Part shown: positions 15,079 to 23,273 of the stretch, in pieces
Layout of the letters: each line of letters opens with the position of its first letter
Numbering within the stretch: the first letter of the stretch is position 1
Position numbers and translations under genes: made by a program
The notes under the pieces: generated by a model
Seen by the model: the letters and a program-made list of their open reading frames with translations, nothing else
What the model was told of the DNA's origin: nothing
Database searches by the model: none
Assembly (NCBI GenBank): GCA_011525195.1
Contig: WTIP01000076.1
Location: forward strand, 1-33,624
Origin: Flavobacteriales bacterium
Lineage (GTDB): Bacteria > Bacteroidota > Bacteroidia > Flavobacteriales > Flavobacteriaceae
Length of the DNA: 33,624 nucleotides
Direction: 5' to 3'

Positions 15079-15747
15079 CTACATTTTAAGGGTAATTGTA
15101 TTTCTACCCAAAACGAGCTGCCCTTGCTTTTCCATTTTCTTCAGCAAACGGGAGATTACTACCCTAGAGGAATTTAAATCTGTAGCAATCTCAAGATGGG
15201 TAACGGATAGCTGATTAGACTGGATCACATTACTTTTATCTAAAAGGTATTTTTCTAGTCGCTCATCCAGTCTTAGAAATGTGAGTGCATCAATTGCTTT
15301 TAACATTTCATTTAAGCGATTTTGATAATTGTCAAAAACAAACTTTCTCCATGAAAAGTAGTTAGACAACCATTGATCCATAAACTTCACTGGCACCATT
15401 ATCAAAGAGGTGTCGGCTTCACAAATTGCCCTTATTTCGCTTGCTGTATTTTCCAAACAACAATTAAGTGTCATGGCACAGGTATTTCCAAATTCAACAA
15501 AATATAACAAGAGTTCTTCTCCTGAATCATCTTCACGCACCACCTTTATTGCTCCTTCTAATAAGAGGGGGATATAAGAAATAGCCTCACCTAAATCAAT
15601 CATAATATCTCCTTTGGGTACTTTTTTTAGTTGACCCACTTTTTGAATTTCATCAAGTAAGTCCTGTTCAAAAAGGAAATCTATTGTAGCTAAATCTTCT
15701 TTGCTTATCAAATCTGTAACTATTAATCTAAGCCCAAAAATAAGCAT
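15079..15747 (-). CDS. Crp/Fnr-family regulator with cysteine cluster
   Basis: A 222-residue regulator with an N-terminal cyclic-nucleotide-binding-like beta barrel (about 20-125), a dimerisation helix (about 135-160) and a Crp-type winged helix at 181-215 with SSRVVISRLLKKME as recognition helix. The barrel carries cysteines at 90, 96 and 97 (TCAMTLNCC) plus 109. The usual cAMP-binding RxS phosphate site is not seen. This subfamily occurs next to rhodanese and persulfide genes in Bacteroidetes, so persulfide or thiol redox sensing is my inference. It probably activates the SulP and CstB-like promoters below it. The start is uncertain: the ATG at 15747 is used here, but a TATTTTTG box at 15735-15742 would favour a TTG start at 15711 (210 residues), which also fits the length of relatives. 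Confidence 0.85.
   Translation of the reverse strand: MLIFGLRLIVTDLISKEDLATIDFLFEQDLLDEIQKVGQLKKVPKGDIMIDLGEAISYIPLLLEGAIKVVREDDSGEELLLYFVEFGNTCAMTLNCCLENTASEIRAICEADTSLIMVPVKFMDQWLSNYFSWRKFVFDNYQNRLNEMLKAIDALTFLRLDERLEKYLLDKSNVIQSNQLSVTHLEIATDLNSSRVVISRLLKKMEKQGQLVLGRNTITLKM
15735..15742 (-). promoter_or_regulatory. Possible -7 box TATTTTTG of the Crp-like gene, with upstream inverted repeat
   Basis: TATTTTTG on the minus strand matches TAnnTTTG but overlaps the first codons of the longest frame. An inverted repeat GCTTT-N3-AAAGC at 15765-15777 is centred 29 bp upstream, the same spacing as the two operators in this cluster, although its sequence differs. If used, translation would start at TTG 15711. 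Confidence 0.35.
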
Positions 15748-15796
15748 TTTAAAGCAGTCATTTTGCTTTTGTAAAGCGAGAACAAGAGTTCAAAAT

Positions 15797-15828
15797 TTGA
15801 AAGTTCCAAAAAAACTTAACTACTTTTG
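15797..15828 (+). promoter_or_regulatory. topA promoter (TTG-N21-TACTTTTG)
   Basis: TTG at 15797-15799 and TACTTTTG at 15821-15828 make a good Bacteroidetes-type promoter (-33 TTG and -7 TAnnTTTG). The box ends 17 bases before the topA ATG. It faces away from the Crp-like gene. Confidence 0.6.
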
Positions 15829-15845
15829 CAAGCAAATCAAATCCC

Positions 15846-18323
15846 ATGGCTCAAAATTTAGTAATCGTAGAATCTCCAGCAAAAGCGAAAACCATAGAAA
15901 AGTTTTTAGGCAAGGATTATAAAGTGGCATCCAGTTTTGGACATATCGCAGACTTGCCTGCTAAAGAACTTGGGGTTGATGTAAAGGGAGATTTTTCAGT
16001 GGATTATAAAGTGAGTTCAGACAAGAAAAAAGTAGTAAGTGAACTTAAAAAATTAGCCAAAAAATCTCAAACTGTTTGGTTAGCGAGTGATGAGGATCGA
16101 GAGGGAGAAGCCATTGCCTGGCATTTAGCGAATACACTAGAACTGGATGAAAATAATTCGAAAAGAATAGTTTTTTCTGAAATCACCAAGAATGCAATTC
16201 TCAAAGCGATCGAAAAACCCAGAACAATAGACTATAATTTAGTCAATGCACAGCAAGCCAGAAGAATACTCGATCGCTTGGTAGGATATGAATTGTCCCC
16301 TGTACTTTGGAGAAAAGTAAAAGGAGGTTTATCAGCGGGGAGAGTGCAGTCTGTAGCTGTGCGTTTAATTGTCGAGCGCGAACGCGAGATTAGAGATTTT
16401 CAACCCGCCCAGCATTATAAAACCCAAGCCACTTTTCAGACTGAGCATAATAAAATAATTCCAGCCCAGCTTACTAAACTATTTTCAGACCATGATAAAG
16501 CCAAAGAATTTTTAAATCAGAATAGAGAAGCCAGGTTTCAAATTGAGGAGGTAAATAAAAAACCGGCAAAGAAAAGCCCTACCGCGCCCTTTACTACTTC
16601 AACACTTCAACAAGAGGCTTCAAGAAAACTCTTTTTCTCAGTTTCTAAAACAATGACACTGGCTCAACGGCTTTATGAAGCAGGACATATTACCTATATG
16701 CGAACGGATAGCGTTAACCTTTCTAAAGAGGCGCAAAATCAAATTGCTTCTGAAATTAAATCCAGTTATGGAGAAGACTACCTACAGCCAAGAAAATTTA
16801 AAACAAGAAACAAAGGAGCCCAAGAAGCTCATGAAGCAATTCGACCCACTAATTTTTCTAATCAAAAGCTAAATACTGATAACGATCAAAGTAGATTGTA
16901 TGATTTGATCTGGAGGCGAACAGTAGCCTCTCAAATGAGCGAGGCACAACTTGAAAGAACACAATTTAAAATTGGAACCTCAGCCCATAACGAGTCTTTT
17001 ATAGCTAAGGGAGAAGTAATCACTTTTGATGGCTTTTTAAAACTTTATCTGGAAGGGATGGATGACAGTGACGAAGAGGAAAACGGAATGCTTCCAAAAG
17101 TTAGAGTTGGGGAGTCATTGAGTCTTCAAAAATTGGTTTCCACACAACGGTTTACCCGTCCGCCCTATCGTTATTCAGAAGCATCCTTAGTTAAAAAAAT
17201 GGAAGAATTAGGAATTGGAAGACCCTCAACCTACGCCCCTACAATTTCTACCATACAAAATCGAAATTATATTGAAAAAGGGACTTCTGAAGGCAGCTTG
17301 AGAAAATTCGAACAACTCACCTTTGAACAGGATCAACTATCTGATAAACTAATAAAAGAAAGAGTAGGCGCTGATAAGGGGAAGTTAATACCAACAGATA
17401 TAGGAATGATTGTCAATGATTTTCTTGTTGAAAATTTTGAAGAAATTCTCGATTTTAACTTTACAGCCGAAGTAGAACAAGGTTTTGATGACATCGCCAA
17501 AGGAGGTAAGGATTGGACAGAAATGATCAAAACCTTTTACAGCCAGTTTCACTCTACTGTAGAACATGTAAAAGAAAATGCACAGCGCGAATCAGGAGAA
17601 CGGATATTAGGAGTAGATCCCAAATCGGGTAGAACAGTAAAAGTACGCCTCGGAAAATTTGGTCCTATGGCACAAATCGGAGAACCTGATGAGGAAGAAA
17701 AACCAATCTATGCGAGTTTAGGCCCTAACCAACAACTCGAGAATATTACCTTTGAGGAAGTGCTCCAACTTTTTGAAATGCCCAAAAGCCTCGGATTTTA
17801 TGAGGACGAAGAGATAATAGTTAATAATGGACGTTATGGTCCTTATATCAAGCACAACGAGGTATTTATATCGCTGCCCAAAGGAATGCTTCCTACGGAT
17901 ATAGAGCTAGATACTGCTATTCAACTAATTACCGAAAAACAAAAAGCTGACGCCCCTATTTACACCTATAATAATCTTCCCGTAACAAAAGGAGTAGGTC
18001 GATTTGGTCCCTTCTTAAAGTGGAGCGGTATGTTTATTAATGTCAATAAAAAATATGATTTTGATCATTTGACAGAGACAGATATCGTCAGCTTAATAGA
18101 AGAAAAAATCCAAAAAGAAAAAGAGAAACTAGTTCACGATTGGAGTGAAGCGGGCATTCGCGTAGAAAAGGCACGTTGGGGCAGACATCATATAATCCGA
18201 GGAAAACAAAAAGTGGAGATTGGAAAAGAGGTAGATGCAGCTAAGCTGACCCTAGAAGAGGCAGAAAACTACCTCGGAAAACCAAAAGCCACACCCAAAA
18301 AGAAAACAGCTAAAAAGCGATGA
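15846..18323 (+). CDS. topA: DNA topoisomerase I
   Basis: A type IA topoisomerase of 825 residues that relaxes negative supercoils by cutting one strand. The Toprim domain starts at once with VIVESPAKAKTIEKFLG (6-22) and has the metal motif DEDREGEAIAWH near 82-93. The catalytic tyrosine is Tyr284 in YMRTDS. The C-terminus does not contain four-cysteine zinc ribbons as in E. coli; it has repeated TopoI C-terminal modules (GRYGPYIK, VGRFGPFLKW, GRHHII) and a lysine-rich tail. This is the usual form in Bacteroidetes. Its stop overlaps the next ATG by four bases (ATGA), so the arginase-like gene is translationally coupled. Confidence 0.97.
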   Translation: MAQNLVIVESPAKAKTIEKFLGKDYKVASSFGHIADLPAKELGVDVKGDFSVDYKVSSDKKKVVSELKKLAKKSQTVWLASDEDREGEAIAWHLANTLELDENNSKRIVFSEITKNAILKAIEKPRTIDYNLVNAQQARRILDRLVGYELSPVLWRKVKGGLSAGRVQSVAVRLIVEREREIRDFQPAQHYKTQATFQTEHNKIIPAQLTKLFSDHDKAKEFLNQNREARFQIEEVNKKPAKKSPTAPFTTSTLQQEASRKLFFSVSKTMTLAQRLYEAGHITYMRTDSVNLSKEAQNQIASEIKSSYGEDYLQPRKFKTRNKGAQEAHEAIRPTNFSNQKLNTDNDQSRLYDLIWRRTVASQMSEAQLERTQFKIGTSAHNESFIAKGEVITFDGFLKLYLEGMDDSDEEENGMLPKVRVGESLSLQKLVSTQRFTRPPYRYSEASLVKKMEELGIGRPSTYAPTISTIQNRNYIEKGTSEGSLRKFEQLTFEQDQLSDKLIKERVGADKGKLIPTDIGMIVNDFLVENFEEILDFNFTAEVEQGFDDIAKGGKDWTEMIKTFYSQFHSTVEHVKENAQRESGERILGVDPKSGRTVKVRLGKFGPMAQIGEPDEEEKPIYASLGPNQQLENITFEEVLQLFEMPKSLGFYEDEEIIVNNGRYGPYIKHNEVFISLPKGMLPTDIELDTAIQLITEKQKADAPIYTYNNLPVTKGVGRFGPFLKWSGMFINVNKKYDFDHLTETDIVSLIEEKIQKEKEKLVHDWSEAGIRVEKARWGRHHIIRGKQKVEIGKEVDAAKLTLEEAENYLGKPKATPKKKTAKKR

Positions 18324-19471
18324 GTCTTGAACTGCTTGTTCCAATAGACAATGAAGCCCTCCTTGGCATGTCTCTTTTGCCGAAGCAAGTGATAGGGAAA
18401 AATATTCAGTTGCATACAACTTCTTCAGGCTTACCCGAGCTTCAAGGATTGCATATTGCCCTTATCGGTTTAAATGAATACCGCAATAGTTTTTTTGCAA
18501 CACCGCAGTATACAATTAATTCGTTTCGGAAGAAATTTTATGAACTCTATCCGGGGAATTGGAAATTAAAAATTGCAGATTTAGGTGATTTGCCCAACGG
18601 ATCAAGCGTAAATGATACCTATTACGCCATTAAAGAAATTGGCTACCACCTTAAGCAAATGAATATTATTCCCATTTTTATAGGCGGGAGTCATGACCTT
18701 ATTTTCCCGATGTATCAGGTATATCAGGAATTTAATCAATTAGTCAATATTGTAGCTGTAGACCGTTCTTTTGACTTTTCACAGGAAGAAGAGCTGATTT
18801 CGGGGAGGTCTTATATGAGTAAAATTATAATGGACAAACCCAATGTCTTATATAATTACACCAATTTAGGCTTTCAAAATTACTATTGCGCTACTGAGGA
18901 AAAAGATTTAATGAGAAAACTCTTTTTTGACAGTATGCGCCTGGGCAATATTTTAGATGCTGTAAGTGATACAGAGCCCGTTTTTAGAGACGCTGATATT
19001 GTTGGAATTGATATGAAATGTTTGTCTTGGCAAGCGGCTGCAGACCCTTTAAAAGGAAATCCCAACGGCATCGATGCCAGAACCATATGTGCAATGACGC
19101 GTTATGCTGGGATCAGTGATCGGGTGAGTTTTTTGGGCATACACGAGCTGCCTTCTACTCCTATGATGGATGAGTTATTAGCTCAAATGATTTGGTATTT
19201 TATTGAAGGGTATGCGCTGCGTTTTGAAGAATACCCAGTAGCCGTAAATCAAGGATTTTTAAAATACAGTGTGCAATTATCAGATCAAATGATGGTCTTT
19301 TATAAAAGCGAGAAAAGCCAAAGATGGTGGATTGAATTAATAAATAAGTCACAATTAGATAATAAAACTAAAAATGTTACGTTATTAGCTTGCACAGAAA
19401 AAGACTATGAGTCTTCATTACGAGATTATATTCCTGAGAGATGGTATAATGCCATTAGAAGAATGAGTTGA
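18320..19471 (+). CDS. Arginase/formimidoylglutamase-fold protein, likely pseudoenzyme
   Basis: A 383-residue protein of the ureohydrolase fold, often annotated formimidoylglutamase in Flavobacteriia. GGSHD at 122-126 keeps one metal-binding histidine. The DxHxD motif reads DRSFD at 148-152, so the histidine is a serine. The SxDxD motif reads GIDMK at 229-233, so its second aspartate is a lysine. Two of the six expected manganese ligands are therefore changed, and an active binuclear centre is doubtful. It overlaps topA by four bases and lies 145 bases before gldK. This position between topA and gldK is, to my knowledge, common in Flavobacteriia, which suggests a conserved non-catalytic role, perhaps with gliding or T9SS. 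No hut genes are nearby. Confidence 0.75.
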   Translation: MSLELLVPIDNEALLGMSLLPKQVIGKNIQLHTTSSGLPELQGLHIALIGLNEYRNSFFATPQYTINSFRKKFYELYPGNWKLKIADLGDLPNGSSVNDTYYAIKEIGYHLKQMNIIPIFIGGSHDLIFPMYQVYQEFNQLVNIVAVDRSFDFSQEEELISGRSYMSKIIMDKPNVLYNYTNLGFQNYYCATEEKDLMRKLFFDSMRLGNILDAVSDTEPVFRDADIVGIDMKCLSWQAAADPLKGNPNGIDARTICAMTRYAGISDRVSFLGIHELPSTPMMDELLAQMIWYFIEGYALRFEEYPVAVNQGFLKYSVQLSDQMMVFYKSEKSQRWWIELINKSQLDNKTKNVTLLACTEKDYESSLRDYIPERWYNAIRRMS

Positions 19472-19479
19472 TAATTCTA

Positions 19480-19519
19480 AGTAATTTGAAGTAATTTGTA
19501 GTTATTTTTAGTTAATTAA
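19480..19519 (+). repeat. Four imperfect tandem decamers (AGTAATTTGA type)
   Basis: AGTAATTTGA, AGTAATTTGT, AGTTATTTTT and AGTTAATTAA follow one another at exact 10-base steps, starting nine bases after the upstream stop codon. The first two differ at one base; the third and fourth are more diverged. The repeat period equals one DNA turn. It sits about 60-100 bases upstream of the gldK -7 box. Confidence 0.6.
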
Positions 19520-19577
19520 TACATAAAAGAAAAAACAAAAGAGGTAAAAATTTAGTAACATAACTAGAATTAAGTCA

Positions 19578-19585
19578 TATATTTG
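19578..19585 (+). promoter_or_regulatory. gldK promoter -7 box TATATTTG
   Basis: TATATTTG fits TAnnTTTG exactly and ends 31 bases before the gldK ATG. There is no clear TTG at -33. This suggests that gldKLMN has its own promoter, separate from topA. Confidence 0.55.
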
Positions 19586-19616
19586 ATTATGAAGGTCTGG
19601 TTTAATCCAAAAATTA

Positions 19617-20993
19617 ATGAGGACATATTTAGTTTTTTTTTCACTTATAATTTTAATGACCTCTTGTAGCATAAAAAATAGAGGTGAGCTTATAGGTGTA
19701 AGACAAAAAAAATGGTTTGGGGAAAAGCCTTACGGGATGACCCTGATAGAAGGCGGTGCTTACATTATGGGTAAATCTGACGAGGATAATGCTCAACTTC
19801 AAAATGCTCAAGCAAGAACCGTGACTGTTCCTTCCTTTTATATGGATGAAACTGAAATCACAAATAGTGAGTATAAACAGTTTGTCTATTGGGTTAAAGA
19901 TTCTATAGCTCTAGCAATGCTAGCTAGAAAAGCAGATGAGTTAGAATTATCTGAAGATAATAAAGACGGTATTGGTGAATTTGCTTTTAAAGATAGCGAT
20001 ACAGCTAAATATACCGAGTTTCAAAAATATATGCGCCAAAATTATTATGACCTAAGCGAAGATCTTTATGCTGGGCGGGCATTAAATTGGGACTCTGATA
20101 TAATTTGGGATACAGAAGATTATTTAGATCAGAATTATGCTGAAGTTATGGATTCCTTATATCTTCCGCCTGAACTGTGGTATGACGGGCTACCCAAGTT
20201 AGATGTTTCAAAACTAGTTTATACCTACACCTGGTTTGATGCTGATGCAGCTGCAGCTGAATCTAAAAGAACAAAAAAGCAATTTATTGATAGGGCGCCC
20301 TATATCAAAAAGGAAGAAGTGCAAATCTATCCTGATACAACAGTATGGATTAAAGATTTTGTTTATTCATATAATGAACCCATGCATAACGATTATTTCT
20401 CTCATCCTGCCTATCAAGATTATCCTGTAGTTGGGGTTTCCTGGACTCAAGCAGTAGCATTTTGTAATTGGAGAACGAATTTTAAAAACAGCTATCAAAG
20501 AAAAAAAGGTGAACCTAATGTGAGCCGTTTTAGACTGCCAAACGAAGCCGAGTGGGAATACGCAGCACGAGGCGGAATTCCATCAGGAACATATCCTTGG
20601 GGGTCACCTTACTTGTTAAATGATAGGGCTTGTTTTTTAGCTAACTTTAAACCTCTGAGGGGAGACTATGCTGTTGATCAAGCAGTTTATACTGTTGAGG
20701 CAAAATCATATTATCCAAATGATTATAATTTATATAATATGTCAGGAAACGTAGCTGAATGGACAAATTCATCATACAATAGTGAATCTTATGAATATGT
20801 TGCATCATTAAATCCTAATATGTCTTTTCCAAATGAAAAAAGAAAAGTAGTTAGAGGGGGCTCATGGAAAGATGTAGCTTATTTTCTGAGGGTAAGTTCT
20901 AGAGACTATGAATATTCAGACACATCAAGAAGCTTTATCGGTTTTAGAACTGTACAAGATTATTTAGGAACGCCTAAAGTTAAAATGAGATAG
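19617..20993 (+). CDS. gldK: T9SS ring lipoprotein GldK
   Basis: GldK is an outer-membrane lipoprotein that forms the periplasmic ring of the type IX secretion system with GldN. The 458-residue product has a signal peptide with lipobox MTSC (Cys17). The body is an FGE/sulfatase-modifying-factor (SUMF1) domain from about 38 to 446, with MTLIEGGAYIMGKSDED at its start, PVVGVSWTQAVAFCNWRT in the middle, and GNVAEWTNSSYN and RKVVRGGSW near the end. It contains a GldK-specific insert (about 85-250) that other SUMF1 proteins lack. It is the first of four genes in the usual gldK-L-M-N order. It is unlikely to be an enzyme. Confidence 0.96.
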   Translation: MRTYLVFFSLIILMTSCSIKNRGELIGVRQKKWFGEKPYGMTLIEGGAYIMGKSDEDNAQLQNAQARTVTVPSFYMDETEITNSEYKQFVYWVKDSIALAMLARKADELELSEDNKDGIGEFAFKDSDTAKYTEFQKYMRQNYYDLSEDLYAGRALNWDSDIIWDTEDYLDQNYAEVMDSLYLPPELWYDGLPKLDVSKLVYTYTWFDADAAAAESKRTKKQFIDRAPYIKKEEVQIYPDTTVWIKDFVYSYNEPMHNDYFSHPAYQDYPVVGVSWTQAVAFCNWRTNFKNSYQRKKGEPNVSRFRLPNEAEWEYAARGGIPSGTYPWGSPYLLNDRACFLANFKPLRGDYAVDQAVYTVEAKSYYPNDYNLYNMSGNVAEWTNSSYNSESYEYVASLNPNMSFPNEKRKVVRGGSWKDVAYFLRVSSRDYEYSDTSRSFIGFRTVQDYLGTPKVKMR

Positions 20994-21036
20994 TAAATAT
21001 TAATAATAAATATTAAATTAGTTAAAAATTATAAAT

Positions 21037-21678
21037 ATGACTGATAAATTATTAAACAAACGACTTAGAAGTAAAGTGGCCATGCACATGCTCTTTGGAT
21101 TAGGGGGAGCTGTTGTAATTATAGGGGCACTATTTAAAATCTTACATTTAGAAATAGGACCAATAACAGGGGGTCTCGTACTTGGATTAGGACTTGGAAC
21201 AGAAGCATTAATATTTACAGTTTCAGCTCTTAACACAGGTGAAATAAAAGAAGAGCACGAAGATTTTGTTAAAAAAGTAAAAGGTGGTTCAAATTCACCT
21301 GGTGGTTCTAATCAAGGATTATCTTCAAAAATCGATGCTCTTATGCAGGAGGCCAAATTGGATGTGCAATTAATGAATTCACTTGCTCAGAGTATCAAAG
21401 GTCTTGAAAGCTCAGCCAAAGCACTAGCACCAGCTTCAGAGGCAGCTTCTGCTTCTCAAAATTATACTCAAGAGCTTGCCAAGGCAGCAGGTCAACTAGA
21501 ACAACTGAATGCCAACTATCAAAAGCAAATTAAAGACGCGCAAGGAAATGCAGAGTTCAATGCTAAAGTGGGTGAAAATGCAGAACAATTAAAAGCGCAA
21601 ATGGAAAGTCTTTCTGCTAATTTGGCAGCCCTTAATAGTGTCTATGGAGGAATGCTCAATGCAATGACAAAAAAATAA
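21037..21678 (+). CDS. gldL: T9SS motor protein GldL
   Basis: GldL forms, with GldM, the proton-driven rotary motor that powers type IX secretion and gliding. The 213-residue protein has two N-terminal membrane helices (about 16-36 and 42-65). An acidic residue in the second helix, Glu57 within GTEALIF, matches the glutamate known to be essential in Flavobacterium johnsoniae GldL. The rest is a soluble, helical, alanine/glutamine-rich domain expected to be cytoplasmic. It follows gldK by 43 bases and precedes gldM by six. Confidence 0.95.
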   Translation: MTDKLLNKRLRSKVAMHMLFGLGGAVVIIGALFKILHLEIGPITGGLVLGLGLGTEALIFTVSALNTGEIKEEHEDFVKKVKGGSNSPGGSNQGLSSKIDALMQEAKLDVQLMNSLAQSIKGLESSAKALAPASEAASASQNYTQELAKAAGQLEQLNANYQKQIKDAQGNAEFNAKVGENAEQLKAQMESLSANLAALNSVYGGMLNAMTKK

Positions 21679-21684
21679 GAAGAC

Positions 21685-23262
21685 ATGGCTGGAGCTAAAG
21701 AAACCCCCAGGCAGAAACTGATCAGCTTGATGTATCTGGTCTTTATCACTATGCTTGCACTTAATGTAAGTAAAGAGGTATTAGATGGTTTTGGACAAAT
21801 GTTTGTTAAAATCAAAGATGCCAACGAACGTATATCCGAAAGTAATGCTTTATTATATGAAAATATAAATGTAAATGCGGAAGAAAAAGGTGGAAAATGG
21901 GTTGGCCACAAGCGAACTGCTGAAGAAATTAAAAAGGAGTCCGATGGTTTTTTTAATGAAATTCAAAGAATAAAAAACGTTATTACAGAGAAACAAAAAG
22001 AAAAAGATCCTGAATTAAAAGAATATGCACAAATGGACAAGGGAGAAGCCCTTGATGTAATATGGTTTAAGGAGGGGAGTGATCAAGCTAAAAACGAATT
22101 TATCGAAATGATCCAAAACTATCGAGGTCGTGTAATTCAGGTTTTTGGTAGTCAATATCCTGAATACATAGAAATGGTGGAAGCACGATTTTTTACCGGA
22201 GATATGAATAACAATATCAAAAACCGAGATAATATAGATGAACCTTGGCTTAACGCTAGTTATCAAGGTTTCCCATTAATATCTTCTTTGGCAAAACTTA
22301 CTTTGATGCAAAACGACATTCGTCAAACAGAGCATGATGTGCTTACGACACTAATGGGTAAAGAGCTTAAAATGTCTTCTAAAGTTAATTCAAATAACTA
22401 TTCGAGTATGTTATTAACTGAGAAGGGTGCTTATTACCCAGGGGAGGTATTCGACGGAAGTGTAATTCTTGGAAGAAAAGGAGGTGCTCAAAATCCTAAC
22501 TCTGTAGAATTGAAATTAGACGGAAGAAATCTTACTGAAAAAGATTACGAGCTAATACCAGGCGGAATTAAACTCAAAGTTAATTCAGGAAATCCCGGAG
22601 ACCACACAATAAGTGGAGATTTAGTATTTTTAAACGAGGGTGAAGAATCACGTATCCAAGTAAATCAAACTTATACTGTTATTTCAAAACCTAATTCTGC
22701 GGTTATTTCTGCTGATAAAATGAATGTAGTATACAGAGGCGTTCAAAACCCAATAACTATTTCTATACCAGGCATTCAAGATTCTAAGGTACGAGCTTCA
22801 GCCCCAGGATTAAAGAGAGTAAGAGGAAGCAAATACAACCTTTTTCCTGGAAAAGGGCGTGAAGTAAAAATAAATGTTTCTGGAACTCTTCCAGATGGAA
22901 ACAGAGTTTCCTCAGTATCAACTTTTAGAATCAAAGATATACCAAAACCAGCAGGTTACTTTAGGGGACAGTCTGGGTCCTTTACAATACCTAAATCTAG
23001 TTTAGAAAGAGGAACAGTAGAAGCGCGGTTAGAAGATTTTGATTTTGACTTACCATTAGAAACTAAATCTTTTCGTTTTAGAGCACCGGGACAACCTAGT
23101 ATGGTTATTAAAGGTAATAGATTAGATAGAAAAGCGATAAATACACTCAGTCGTATAAAAAATGGACAAACTGTTATTATTTCTGATATAGAAGTAATAA
23201 TTCCAACTAATCCAAGTTATAAGTTAAAACAGACCTCACCAATCTCGATTACAATTAATTAA
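21685..23262 (+). CDS. gldM: T9SS motor/shaft protein GldM
   Basis: GldM is the periplasm-spanning shaft of the T9SS motor. The 525-residue protein has one N-terminal membrane helix (about 12-28, LISLMYLVFITMLALNV) with Arg9 just before it, a residue thought to pair with the GldL glutamate. The long periplasmic part is made of four tandem domains (D1-D4): helical to about 220, then beta-rich domains including GGAQNPNSVELKLDGR near 268-283 and a final domain ending in ISITIN. It starts six bases after gldL and ends 11 bases before gldN, so the genes are co-transcribed. Confidence 0.96.
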   Translation: MAGAKETPRQKLISLMYLVFITMLALNVSKEVLDGFGQMFVKIKDANERISESNALLYENINVNAEEKGGKWVGHKRTAEEIKKESDGFFNEIQRIKNVITEKQKEKDPELKEYAQMDKGEALDVIWFKEGSDQAKNEFIEMIQNYRGRVIQVFGSQYPEYIEMVEARFFTGDMNNNIKNRDNIDEPWLNASYQGFPLISSLAKLTLMQNDIRQTEHDVLTTLMGKELKMSSKVNSNNYSSMLLTEKGAYYPGEVFDGSVILGRKGGAQNPNSVELKLDGRNLTEKDYELIPGGIKLKVNSGNPGDHTISGDLVFLNEGEESRIQVNQTYTVISKPNSAVISADKMNVVYRGVQNPITISIPGIQDSKVRASAPGLKRVRGSKYNLFPGKGREVKINVSGTLPDGNRVSSVSTFRIKDIPKPAGYFRGQSGSFTIPKSSLERGTVEARLEDFDFDLPLETKSFRFRAPGQPSMVIKGNRLDRKAINTLSRIKNGQTVIISDIEVIIPTNPSYKLKQTSPISITIN

Positions 23263-23273
23263 CTCATTCAGCA

